NCBI GenBank assembly: GCA_945878695.1
Contig: CAMDXI010000001.1
Span: 87,305 to 151,304, forward strand
Length of the DNA: 64,000 nucleotides
From: Methylotenera oryzisoli
GTDB taxonomy: Bacteria; Pseudomonadota; Gammaproteobacteria; Burkholderiales; Methylophilaceae
Direction: 5' to 3'
Part shown: piece after piece, positions 1 through 9,056 of the stretch
Layout of the letters: each line of letters starts with the position of its first letter
Position numbering within the stretch: position 1 is the stretch's first letter
Notes under the pieces: generated by a model
What the model saw: only the letters and a program-made list of their open reading frames with translations
What the model was told of the DNA's origin: nothing
Database searches by the model: none
Made by a program: the position numbers and the translations under genes

Positions 1-362
<362 letters not shown>

Positions 363-372
363 TTAAGGCTTC

Positions 373-391
373 ATGGAATGGAATGGAATGG
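373..391. repeat. Pentanucleotide repeat in the leuS leader
   Basis: The unit ATGGA is present three times in tandem plus a fourth partial copy (ATGG). It ends 13 bases before the leuS start codon, so it lies in the presumed 5' untranslated region between the -10 box and the start codon. It does not affect any reading frame. It could be slippage-prone, but no function is shown. Confidence 0.8.
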
Positions 392-395
392 CTAG

Positions 396-401
396 ATTAT
401 A
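396..401 (-). promoter_or_regulatory. Probable -10 box of leuS
   Basis: A perfect TATAAT on the minus strand, 37 bases upstream of the leuS start. No good -35 hexamer is visible at 16-18 bases, so this is a moderate call based on the -10 element and its position. Confidence 0.45.
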
Positions 402-406
402 CCTTT

Positions 407-470
407 GGCCGTCCAATAATGCGATTTTTAGCTGGAATAATCGCGCGGCGATGCGCGCTTTAAGACGGCC
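407..470. other. Inverted repeat between the VanZ-like gene and leuS
   Basis: Arms GGCCGTC (407-413) and GACGGCC (464-470) are perfect 7-base complements. The enclosed DNA contains a second GC-rich hairpin near 446-460 (GCGCG and CGCGC arms). It follows the VanZ-like stop codon and could act in transcript termination or processing. There is no U-tract, so it is not a standard intrinsic terminator. Confidence 0.4.
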
Positions 471-476
471 TGACTA

Positions 477-830
477 TCAGCGCTTGAGGCTTAATTGGTA
501 GACGCTGTAGCCGATCAAAACGCCTAGGGTATCGGCCAAACTGTCGTAAACGTCACCGTAGCGGCCAAGCTGCAGCAGGCTTTGCAATATCTCTATGACT
601 GCCCCATGCAGGATTAAGCCCAGTAAGACGGCAGTTAGACGGCGTGGGAAAGCAAAGCAGCCGATCAGGGCCAATAAAGCAAAGGCCAAGCCGTGTTGGG
701 CTTTGTCCCAAAACAGCAAGGCTTGCGGCAAGGATGATCCGGGCATTAAACCCAAGAGCGTTACCAAGACCAGGCCAGCCCAAAAACTTAAGCTTAAGGC
801 AGGCCTGAGCAAGGATGCTGGTTTTGGCAA
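477..830 (-). CDS. VanZ-like small membrane protein
   Basis: A 117-residue hydrophobic protein with about four membrane segments. It carries the VanZ-family pattern: DKAQH at residues 42-46 in the loop after the first helix, EILQ at 80-83, and DVYDSLADTLG at 93-103 before the last helix. VanZ-like proteins are widespread and, outside vancomycin resistance clusters, have no established role. The only usable start is TTG at 828-830, because a stop codon lies two codons upstream and there is no early ATG. It begins 20 bases after the adk stop codon and is probably co-transcribed with it. Family call is good; function unknown. Confidence 0.85.
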   Translation of the reverse strand: MPKPASLLRPALSLSFWAGLVLVTLLGLMPGSSLPQALLFWDKAQHGLAFALLALIGCFAFPRRLTAVLLGLILHGAVIEILQSLLQLGRYGDVYDSLADTLGVLIGYSVYQLSLKR

Positions 831-850
831 AGCTTAGCTTTGGCTAAAGC

Positions 851-1513
<663 letters not shown>

Positions 1514-1552
1514 CTAAAAAAGTTGGTTGGAAATGGATGCTGCAAGACTCGC

Positions 1553-1561
1553 ATTATATCA
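1553..1561 (-). promoter_or_regulatory. Extended -10 promoter of adk
   Basis: The minus strand reads TGATATAAT, a TGn motif fused to a perfect TATAAT, which is the extended -10 form that does not need a strong -35. It overlaps the rsmA stop codon and lies 48 bases upstream of the adk start. This suggests independent expression of adk from the upstream pdxA-rsmA genes. Confidence 0.5.
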
Positions 1562-2338
1562 GCTCAGGTAATTGGCTATGGCGACAAAATCGGCCACGCT
1601 TAAATTTTCTGCTCGCTGTTGCGAGTCTATGTTTAGGGCGCTAAAGCCTTCGTCTGCTAGTAAGCCTTTGAGGGTGTTGCGCAAGGTCTTGCGGCGTTGG
1701 GAGAAAGCCGCCAACACGACTTTTGCAAACAGCGCTTCATCTTTGGCAATAAAGGGCAGGGTGGCGTGCGGCACGCAGCGTACAAAAGCCGATTCCACTT
1801 TGGGTGCGGGCTCAAATGCGCCGGGTGGCACGGTGATCAAATAGTCCATGTGCAAGTGGTATTGCAGCATCACGCTTAACCTGCCATAGGCCGACGTTGA
1901 AGGTTGGGCCACCATGCGTTCCACCACCTCTTTTTGCAGCATAAAGTGCATGTCAGTGATGTGCGATACATTGGCCAGCAAGTGAAATAAGATGGGGGTG
2001 GAAATGTTGTAGGGTAGGTTGCCGGTAACGCGTAAGCCTTGGCCTAAGCTGCTGAAGTCGAATTTAAGGGCGTCGGCATTGTGTATGCGGATGTTGCTTT
2101 GCGCATATGCCGGCTTGGCATACTCCGCCTGCATCCAAGCGATGATGTCGCGGTCCACTTCCACCACATGCAGTTGTTTTAATTTTTGCAGCAAGGGTTT
2201 GGTCAAGGCCCCTAGCCCTGGGCCTATTTCCACCATGAGGTCGGCGGTTTGCGGTGCAATCGCCTCGACTAAGCTGTTGATGACGCCTTGGTCGGTGAGA
2301 AAATTTTGGCCAAAGCGTTTTTTTGCGACGTGTTTCAT
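1559..2338 (-). CDS. rsmA: 16S rRNA (adenine1518-N6/adenine1519-N6)-dimethyltransferase
   Basis: RsmA (KsgA) dimethylates two adjacent adenines in the 3' hairpin of 16S rRNA using S-adenosylmethionine, as a late check of small subunit assembly. The 259-residue length is typical. The N-terminus has the family pattern KKRFGQNFL, the SAM-binding motif VEIGPGLGALT is at residues 36-46, and the catalytic NLPY is at 107-110. It starts three bases after the pdxA stop, in the conserved order lptD-surA-pdxA-rsmA, so tight co-translation with pdxA is likely. Confidence 0.97.
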   Translation of the reverse strand: MKHVAKKRFGQNFLTDQGVINSLVEAIAPQTADLMVEIGPGLGALTKPLLQKLKQLHVVEVDRDIIAWMQAEYAKPAYAQSNIRIHNADALKFDFSSLGQGLRVTGNLPYNISTPILFHLLANVSHITDMHFMLQKEVVERMVAQPSTSAYGRLSVMLQYHLHMDYLITVPPGAFEPAPKVESAFVRCVPHATLPFIAKDEALFAKVVLAAFSQRRKTLRNTLKGLLADEGFSALNIDSQQRAENLSVADFVAIANYLS

Positions 2339-2341
2339 GGT

Positions 2342-3346
2342 TTATTGCTCTAAGGCGGCACGTTGACGACCGAGTTCTATGGCTAAATCGATGGCGGCCA
2401 ACAAGCTGCCTATTTCGATGTGGCCGGTACCGGCTAGCGTTAAAGCGGTACCGTGGTCGACTGAGGTGCGTATTATGGGTAAGCCCAGTGTGACGTTGAC
2501 CCCAGTGCCGAAGCTGGCATGCTTGAGCACAGGCAGCCCTTGGTCGTGGTACATGGCTAACACGGCATCCGCTTGTTGCAAATGGCTAGGCGAAAATAAG
2601 GTGTCGGCCGGCAAGGCACCGATTAATTGCATGCCTACACTACGCAGTTTTGTTAATACCGGGTTGATGATTTCAATTTCTTCGCGACCCAAGTAACCGT
2701 CTTCACCGGCGTGCGGATTCAAGCCCGCTACTAAGATGCGCGGTTGGGCAATAGCAAACTTAGTGATTAAATCCTCATGCAAGATGCGCAAGCAAGTCTC
2801 TAAGCTGGTCTGGGTAATGGCGGCTGGCACATCCTTGAGCGCTAAATGCGTGGTCGCCAGTGCCACACGCATGCCACCGCCGACCAGCATCATGACCACT
2901 TGCGGGGTGCGACTTAATTCGGCTAGGAATTCCGTGTGCCCGCTAAAGGTAATCCCGGCAGCGTTGATGATGCCTTTATGCACGGGTGCGGTGACCAGCG
3001 CATCAAACTCATGGTTTAGGCAAGCTAGCGTGGCGCTGCGCAAGCAATCCAGAACGTATGGGCTGTTGTTTGCATTGAGTACACCGGGCTGTGCGGTTTC
3101 TGCCAGCGCCTGATCCCAAACCGTCAGGCTGCCATTACCGAGATGGCGTTTGGGTTGCTGTGCGGCATACGTTTGGGTGTGCAAAGGCAAGTGCAGCATG
3201 GCGGCACGCGCTTCCAGCATGGCTGCATTGGCGATGACCACCAGCTCGGCATCCAGTTTTTGCTGCGCCAACATCACGCACAAATCCGGACCAATGCCAG
3301 CCGGTTCACCGGCGCTGAGAAGGATTTTTGGTAAGCAGGCGGTCAT
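2342..3346 (-). CDS. pdxA: 4-hydroxythreonine-4-phosphate dehydrogenase
   Basis: NAD-dependent enzyme of the DXP-dependent pyridoxal phosphate pathway; it oxidises 4-phosphohydroxy-L-threonine. The 334 residues cover the whole family. Visible marks are the N-terminal PKILLSAGEPAGIGPDL, the metal-binding region around SGHTEFLAEL, the MYHDQGLPVLK segment, and the C-terminal DHGTALTLAGTG. It sits between surA (45 bases upstream) and rsmA (3 bases downstream), an arrangement shared with E. coli and pseudomonads. The dxs product made elsewhere in this window feeds the same vitamin pathway. Confidence 0.97.
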   Translation of the reverse strand: MTACLPKILLSAGEPAGIGPDLCVMLAQQKLDAELVVIANAAMLEARAAMLHLPLHTQTYAAQQPKRHLGNGSLTVWDQALAETAQPGVLNANNSPYVLDCLRSATLACLNHEFDALVTAPVHKGIINAAGITFSGHTEFLAELSRTPQVVMMLVGGGMRVALATTHLALKDVPAAITQTSLETCLRILHEDLITKFAIAQPRILVAGLNPHAGEDGYLGREEIEIINPVLTKLRSVGMQLIGALPADTLFSPSHLQQADAVLAMYHDQGLPVLKHASFGTGVNVTLGLPIIRTSVDHGTALTLAGTGHIEIGSLLAAIDLAIELGRQRAALEQ

Positions 3347-3391
3347 GCGAGGACTGGATTTGGCGGAGCGAAAAGCTGGGCCGTATGGCGC

Positions 3392-4717
3392 TTAAAATTT
3401 ATCTTCAAGCCGTATTTCCACGTAAGCGCGGTCACGCAATTCGCGTATCCAATCTTGGTAGGCTTCGTCGGCTTTTTTCGCACGAATCTCTTGGCGAGCT
3501 TTCAGTCTGGCGGCTTCTTTGCTCATGTCTTGGCTGCGACGTTCCATGACTTGAATCAGATGCCAACCAAATTGCGTGCGCACCGGCATGCTGATTTGCA
3601 AGTCTTTTAGTTCGTTCATGGCTTTTTCAAACTGAGGCACGGTGTCGCCTGGGTTCACCCAATTTAAATCGCCACCACTGGACGCGGTGCTATCCTCGGA
3701 GTATTGCCTGGCCAAGGCTTCAAATTTTTCGCCGTTATCCAAGCGTTCTTTGATGCCGTCAATTTTGAGTTTGCCGTCTTTTTCAGACATGATTTCCGAC
3801 AGCTTGATTAAGATATGCCTGGCATGGGTTTGTTGTATGACCAAGGGCGAGTTGCCGCCGCGTTTGTTGTTCAATTTCAATACATGGAAACCGTTAGGGC
3901 TGCGCAGTGGTGCGGATACTTCGCCTACTTGCATGGCTTTTAGGGCATCAAGAAACAAGGCCGGCATTTGTGCGGCACTTTTCCAGCCAAGGCTGCCGCC
4001 TTCTAAAGCGTTGGGCGCATCGGAATAGCTAGCGGATACTTTGGCAAAACTCACCCCGCCGTTAAGCTCACTGAGTGCCTTGTCTACTTTAGTTTTGGCT
4101 TTTTGTATGTCTTCCGTGGCGCCTTCTTCTGGGGTACGGATGAGCAAGTGGGCAATCTCGTACTCGTCTTGATTTTCATTGTTGGCGGCTTGGCTGGTTA
4201 AGAAGTTATCGATTTCTGATTCGCTGACGTTGACGCGGCCATCCACTTCTCGCTCGCGCAAGCGTGCCAGGGTAATTTCATTGCGTATGTCTGCCCGAAA
4301 TTTCGTCATGCTAACGCCGTCTTTGGCTAAGGCTTCGGTAAATTCAGCCAGGCTCAATTGGTTTTGCTCAGCAATCCGACCTATGGTTTTGTCCAGTTGG
4401 TTGTCGTCGACTTTCAGGCCGGTTTGCGCGGCGTATTGCAGTTGCAAAGTGTCGGTAATCAGGCGCTCTAAAATTTGTTTACTTAAAATCGCCTCAGCGG
4501 GTAATTCGGTGCCTTGTTTTTTAAATTGCGCCGTCACGGTCGCGATGCGGCTTTCCAGTTCTTGTTCGGTGACCACGGCTTGGTCGACGATGGCGACGAT
4601 GCGATCCATTTTGACCACTTCGGCCGCTTGCGCGTTGAATTGGTAAGCCAAGCCTAGTCCGGCCAACAAGGCCATGAATTTAATAAAAGGTAGGTTAGAA
4701 ATACGCAAAATAATCAC
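3392..4717 (-). CDS. surA: Periplasmic chaperone and peptidyl-prolyl isomerase SurA
   Basis: SurA escorts outer membrane beta-barrel proteins, including LptD, through the periplasm. The 441 residues show a signal peptide (hydrophobic stretch about 15-27 ending NAQAA), an N-terminal chaperone domain, and two parvulin-type PPIC domains around residues 185-285 and 300-395 (segments beginning EYEIAHLLI and THARHILIKL). The start is GTG at 4715-4717, five bases after the lptD stop; an internal ATG at codon 15 would still leave a signal sequence. Following lptD directly, it forms a client-chaperone gene pair. Confidence 0.95.
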   Translation of the reverse strand: MIILRISNLPFIKFMALLAGLGLAYQFNAQAAEVVKMDRIVAIVDQAVVTEQELESRIATVTAQFKKQGTELPAEAILSKQILERLITDTLQLQYAAQTGLKVDDNQLDKTIGRIAEQNQLSLAEFTEALAKDGVSMTKFRADIRNEITLARLREREVDGRVNVSESEIDNFLTSQAANNENQDEYEIAHLLIRTPEEGATEDIQKAKTKVDKALSELNGGVSFAKVSASYSDAPNALEGGSLGWKSAAQMPALFLDALKAMQVGEVSAPLRSPNGFHVLKLNNKRGGNSPLVIQQTHARHILIKLSEIMSEKDGKLKIDGIKERLDNGEKFEALARQYSEDSTASSGGDLNWVNPGDTVPQFEKAMNELKDLQISMPVRTQFGWHLIQVMERRSQDMSKEAARLKARQEIRAKKADEAYQDWIRELRDRAYVEIRLEDKF

Positions 4718-4722
4718 TCGTG

Positions 4723-7098
4723 TTAAGGTTGTTTGTAAATGTCAGGGATGCGTCCTGAGTGCATATAGCCTGGTATGCTGCGTTCTATCACTTGCATAGG
4801 GTTAATGCCTATGGAAGCAATGCCACCCAATTCCACTTGGAAAAATAAGGCATAAACATCACCCGAGGTGGCGGTGCTTATTTTATGCATTACCGTGCGC
4901 GTTTGCCAGCAACCAGCATCATACTCTAATCCCGCTAGCGTTTCGACGACCTGCTTGTCTAATAGTGAATAATTGACGCGGGCGATGCCGTACCAGCCTC
5001 GACCCAGCGGCCATTGCCCGGATAAATCCACTTGCTCGATGGAGTCTTGGCGGTAGCTGTAGCTCAGGTTCAAGGCCTTGCCCGGTTCCGGGGTGTAGCG
5101 ACTGGTCAAAGTGGTGCTGACGAAGTTGTCTTTATCGGTGTTGTATTGCCAGAACGCATCGACGTTCCAGTGGGTTTTTAGGTTGGTGCTGAGCCCGGCC
5201 AAGATGTCTGAGCTGTTGCTGCTCCGGTACGCGCTTAGGTCGTTGTAATCCAGCGCCACTTTTTGATCGTTAAAGTAATAACGTTGGCCTACGGTGGCCG
5301 ACAGGCGCTGTGTGCCACTGTCGGTTTCAATTAAGCGGGCCGTTAAGGAAATGCTAAGCTGGTTGGCATTATTGATTCTGTCGTTACCGTTGAACTGATT
5401 TTCGCCAAACAAGCTACTGAAGTTTAAGTCAGACTGACTGGTATCAAATACCGGCATGTAGGCTTGATTGACGTTAGGGATGTACAAGTAAAACAGCCTG
5501 GGCTCTATGGTTTGCGTGTAGGCCCGATCGGCAATTTTAAAATCCCGATCGAAAAATAAGCCGCTGTCCAGGCTGGCTATCGGCAAAGTCCTATGGTAGC
5601 CGTTGCGATTGTTGGGGTCGTCATCCAAGCTGTAGCTGGTGTGATGCACACCCAGCTTAGGCGTGAGGTAGCCGTAGGCTTGGCTCATGGGCAAACTGAG
5701 GCTGGGATACAAGGTGGCGCGGGTGCCGGTGGCAGCGGTTGGCGCCTTGTGGTTTTGATCAAACGCCACCAATTCACTATACAGCTGACCGTAAACCGGG
5801 CCGTAAAATTTTTCGCCTATCAGTGACAATTGCGGCAGCCGTTGGTAGGGGTAAGAGCTTTGGTCTAGGGTTTGAAATTGTTGTGCCAAGGCATTAAAAC
5901 GCCAAGTTTCATCGGCGTAGTCGACATTGAACTGCTGTGGCAAATTAACTCGGCTGGTGCTGGTGATGAGCGTGGATAGGTCAGAAAAATATTGGTCATC
6001 CGAGACGTTTTCAAAACTGTACCCGGCTGACCAGCCTTGTTCAAATTGATGCTGGTGTTTTAAATTAAGGTAATAGCGGTTTTTGCCATTTTGCTTATCG
6101 TCGGGCAAGTACTCCAAGTTGTCTATGCCAAAAAAACGGTCGTCCAGGTAGCGAAATTCGCCTTGCAATTGCAGGCCGCGCCGACTTAATACCCGACTGG
6201 TGATGGTCGCGTCTTTATTGGGTGAAATGTTCCAATAATAGGGCACGGCCACTTCCACGCCGCTGTTCGACGTGGTGCCGTAAGTGGGTGCCAATAGGCC
6301 GCTTTTGCGTTGGTCGTTGTAAGAAAAATTGAGCCACGGGGTATACAGCACGGTTTTACCCATGACTTCTAAGTAGGCATTTTTGGCACTGCCCGATTCG
6401 CTGTAATTGTTCAGTTTTAACTCGTCGGCTTTGATGTACCAATCGTCCACGCCGGGAGCACAAGTGGTGTAGCGCGCCTCCTTAAAGCGTTTGACATCTT
6501 GCCCCTCAAATAGCACGCTTTTGGCGTCGCCACGGCCTTGTGAGGTGAGTTTCTTGGCGCTAAACGTGGTGCTCACGTACAAAGAGCCCAGTACGTCGGT
6601 GGCCGAGCTAATCGGTTTGCTTGGGTAGTCCAGCGTGCTGCTGTTGTCGGTCATGAGGCGGCTGTGCTCGGCCGCTATGCTAGACGAATTAAGCGGCCCT
6701 GGCTGTGCCGTTGCCCTGGGTAGCATAGTGAAGCGAGCATTTTTAAATTCGCCCAATTGGCTAGACAGTTGCAAGCGCAATTCCGAGCCTTCAATTTTGG
6801 CGTTGTCCAAGGTAATGGCGACGTTCCCGGTAACGTGCAATTCATCGTTTTGCAAGTCGTAGTCTATGACATCGCCCGCCACGCTTTGCTGACCACGGCG
6901 CATGCTCGCATGGCCTGTTGCGCGCATATTCCGTTCCAAGTGCAATTCCAGTTTATCCCCATCGATTAACACGCTGTCGTTTAAAGCGCTGTCGTTTAAA
7001 ACGCTGTCGTTCGCTTCTGCCGATTGATCTGCTTGCGTGGGCAACGCATAGCAAAAAAATGCCAGCAACATAGGCCAAGAAAAACGCCGGCTTAGCAT
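4723..7098 (-). CDS. lptD: LPS-assembly protein LptD
   Basis: Outer membrane beta-barrel that, with LptE, inserts lipopolysaccharide into the outer leaflet. The 791 residues comprise a signal peptide (about 1-23, ending PTQA), a periplasmic OstA/LptA-like domain (about 45-150, including DGDKLELHLERNMRATG and DVIDYD), and a long C-terminal barrel with alternating aromatic segments. Cysteines occur at TTCAPGVDDW and near the C-terminus at DAGCWQTR, in keeping with the disulfide pattern needed for LptD maturation. A short linker of three NDS(V/A)L repeats follows the signal peptide. First gene of lptD-surA-pdxA-rsmA. Confidence 0.96.
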   Translation of the reverse strand: MLSRRFSWPMLLAFFCYALPTQADQSAEANDSVLNDSALNDSVLIDGDKLELHLERNMRATGHASMRRGQQSVAGDVIDYDLQNDELHVTGNVAITLDNAKIEGSELRLQLSSQLGEFKNARFTMLPRATAQPGPLNSSSIAAEHSRLMTDNSSTLDYPSKPISSATDVLGSLYVSTTFSAKKLTSQGRGDAKSVLFEGQDVKRFKEARYTTCAPGVDDWYIKADELKLNNYSESGSAKNAYLEVMGKTVLYTPWLNFSYNDQRKSGLLAPTYGTTSNSGVEVAVPYYWNISPNKDATITSRVLSRRGLQLQGEFRYLDDRFFGIDNLEYLPDDKQNGKNRYYLNLKHQHQFEQGWSAGYSFENVSDDQYFSDLSTLITSTSRVNLPQQFNVDYADETWRFNALAQQFQTLDQSSYPYQRLPQLSLIGEKFYGPVYGQLYSELVAFDQNHKAPTAATGTRATLYPSLSLPMSQAYGYLTPKLGVHHTSYSLDDDPNNRNGYHRTLPIASLDSGLFFDRDFKIADRAYTQTIEPRLFYLYIPNVNQAYMPVFDTSQSDLNFSSLFGENQFNGNDRINNANQLSISLTARLIETDSGTQRLSATVGQRYYFNDQKVALDYNDLSAYRSSNSSDILAGLSTNLKTHWNVDAFWQYNTDKDNFVSTTLTSRYTPEPGKALNLSYSYRQDSIEQVDLSGQWPLGRGWYGIARVNYSLLDKQVVETLAGLEYDAGCWQTRTVMHKISTATSGDVYALFFQVELGGIASIGINPMQVIERSIPGYMHSGRIPDIYKQP
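6967..7011. repeat. Triple 15-base tandem repeat within lptD
   Basis: Three in-frame 15-base units encode NDSVL, NDSAL and NDSVL at LptD residues 30-44, directly after the predicted signal peptide. Loss or gain of a unit would keep the frame and only change linker length. Confidence 0.85.
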
Positions 7099-7338
7099 GG
7101 GGGTGCGACCTTTTGCAGGGCTGCTGCGTAGGCTATTTGGGGAGGTAAAAAAATGGGCACGGGTGCTTAGCAGAGGTTTTATTTTAAGGATGAGTTTATC
7201 GATGCTAAAATCTCACAAATAGGGCTTTTTGGCAATCAATAACTGGGCATGACCGCCAGATCAATTGGCTTGCGCTAGGGCCGATTTGCAGCGAAAACAG
7301 CATAAACAATCACATTATATAACATTGGATACACCCTC

Positions 7339-8352
7339 GTGGACGACAGACAGCAACAACTGACTTTATGGCTTAATCGGGTCTTGCCATCGGCCAGTTT
7401 TACCCTCACTACGGCATCGGCCGATGCCAGTTTTAGGCGATATTTTAGGGTGCATTTGGCGCAAGCCCATTTAGGCCATGCCAGTTTAATTGCCATGGAT
7501 GCGCCGCCGCCGCAAGAAGACTGCACGCCCTTTGTCCGTGTTGCCAAACTCTTTCTGGATGCCGGGCTGAATGTGCCACAAGTTTTGGCGCAAGACCTGA
7601 CCCAAGGATTTTTATTATTAAGCGACCTGGGTGACGATACTTATTTATCGCAACTCAATGCACAAACCGTCGCGCCACTGTATCAAGCTGCAACCGACAG
7701 CTTGATTAAATTGCAGTTGGCCAGTCAGCCCAAGCAGTTGCCGGATTACGATGAGGCCTTGCTCACTCGTGAAATGCAGTTGTTTCCGGATTGGTACGTG
7801 GCCAAGCAGCTTAATCTAAGCTTAAGCGCCGAGCAGCAAACGGTGATGAATAACACCTTTGCCGAGCTCAACCGCAACGTCCTAGCCCAAGCTAAAGTAT
7901 ACGTGCACCGTGACTTTCACTCTCGCAATTTAATGCTGACCGCACAAGGCAATCCCGGCGTGTTGGATTTTCAGGATGCCGTCTACGGGCCCATTACTTA
8001 CGATTTGGTGTCCTTGTTAAAAGATGCCTACGTGGCCTGGGATGAAGAGCAAGTGATAGACAGTGCCGTTCGTTATTGGCAGCCAGCCAAAAAAGCCGGC
8101 TTACCGGTGCCGCAAGATTTCAGTGAGTTTTACCGTGATTTCGAGTGGATGGGTGCGCAACGCCACATCAAGGTCTTGGGTATCTTTGCTAGGCTCAGTC
8201 ATAGGGATGGCAAGCATGCCTATCTAAAGGATCAGCCCTTGGTGATGGGGCAGTTGCGTAAAGTGTGCGAGCGCTATGTGGAATTAAGGCCCATGCTACG
8301 TTTACTTAATCAGTTAGAAAAAGTCACGCCGCAAGCCGGCTACACCTTCTAA
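7339..8352 (+). CDS. amgK: N-acetylmuramate/N-acetylglucosamine kinase (AmgK)
   Basis: Anomeric sugar kinase of the peptidoglycan recycling bypass; it phosphorylates MurNAc at C1 to give MurNAc-1-phosphate. The 337 residues have the aminoglycoside phosphotransferase fold, with the Brenner motif HRDFHSRN at 190-197 and the metal-binding LDFQDA at 209-214. Identification rests on the next gene being murU, fused by the one-base overlap TAATG, and on the pair lying divergent to lptD as in Pseudomonas. The start is GTG at 7339. Without this context it would only be called an APH-family kinase. Confidence 0.9.
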   Translation: MDDRQQQLTLWLNRVLPSASFTLTTASADASFRRYFRVHLAQAHLGHASLIAMDAPPPQEDCTPFVRVAKLFLDAGLNVPQVLAQDLTQGFLLLSDLGDDTYLSQLNAQTVAPLYQAATDSLIKLQLASQPKQLPDYDEALLTREMQLFPDWYVAKQLNLSLSAEQQTVMNNTFAELNRNVLAQAKVYVHRDFHSRNLMLTAQGNPGVLDFQDAVYGPITYDLVSLLKDAYVAWDEEQVIDSAVRYWQPAKKAGLPVPQDFSEFYRDFEWMGAQRHIKVLGIFARLSHRDGKHAYLKDQPLVMGQLRKVCERYVELRPMLRLLNQLEKVTPQAGYTF

Positions 8353-9041
8353 TGAAAGCGATGATATTGGCAGCCGGTCGAGGCGAGCGCATGCGACCCT
8401 TGACCGACTTCACACCCAAACCTTTGCTGAAGGTAGGGGCTAAGCCTTTGATCGTTTGGCACTTGGAGCGCTTAGCCCAAGCCGGATTTAAAGAAGTGGT
8501 GATTAATCACGCGCATTTGGGTGGGCAAATTGAACAAGCCTTGGGCAATGGCAGTCTATGGTCCATGCACATACAATACAGCCCCGAACAACAAGCATTA
8601 GAAACCGCTGGCGGCATTGCTAATGCGCTGCCGCTGTTAGGCGAGCAGCCGTTTTTGGTGGTCAATGGCGACATCTACACCGAGATCGATTTTGCGCCAT
8701 TGGCCAATTTGGCGCACAGCTTGTCCCCCAATCTGGCGCATTTACTCATGGTGGATAACCCGCCGCAGCATCCGCAAGGGGACTTTGCCATCGTCGACGG
8801 GAGCTTGAGCGAGAGCGGTGCGACCAAGCTTACTTTTTCCGGCGTCGGCGTCTATCACCCCAGTTTGTTTGCCAGTGTGGGCCGTGGCCAAGCCGCCAAA
8901 TTGGCCCCTTTGTTGCGCCAAGCCATGGCCAAGCAACTAGCCACAGCTAGCTATTACGACGGCGTTTGGCATGACATAGGCACGTCCGAGCGCTTGCACA
9001 ATTTAGATCAACAATTGATGACGCGTGGGCCTCTGGCCTAA
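8352..9041 (+). CDS. murU: N-acetylmuramate-1-phosphate uridylyltransferase (MurU)
   Basis: Makes UDP-MurNAc from UTP and MurNAc-1-phosphate, letting recycled wall sugar enter below the MurA/MurB steps; this bypass is known in Pseudomonas to confer intrinsic fosfomycin tolerance. The 229 residues form a nucleotidyltransferase fold with the nucleotide-binding LAAGRGERMRPLT at 6-18, PKPLLKVG at 22-29, and the metal aspartate in VNGDIYTEIDF near 104. Its start overlaps the amgK stop. Family members also include glucose-1-phosphate thymidylyltransferases, but the amgK partner decides the call. Confidence 0.9.
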   Translation: MKAMILAAGRGERMRPLTDFTPKPLLKVGAKPLIVWHLERLAQAGFKEVVINHAHLGGQIEQALGNGSLWSMHIQYSPEQQALETAGGIANALPLLGEQPFLVVNGDIYTEIDFAPLANLAHSLSPNLAHLLMVDNPPQHPQGDFAIVDGSLSESGATKLTFSGVGVYHPSLFASVGRGQAAKLAPLLRQAMAKQLATASYYDGVWHDIGTSERLHNLDQQLMTRGPLA

Positions 9042-9056
9042 GCGCAATCGGATGGC

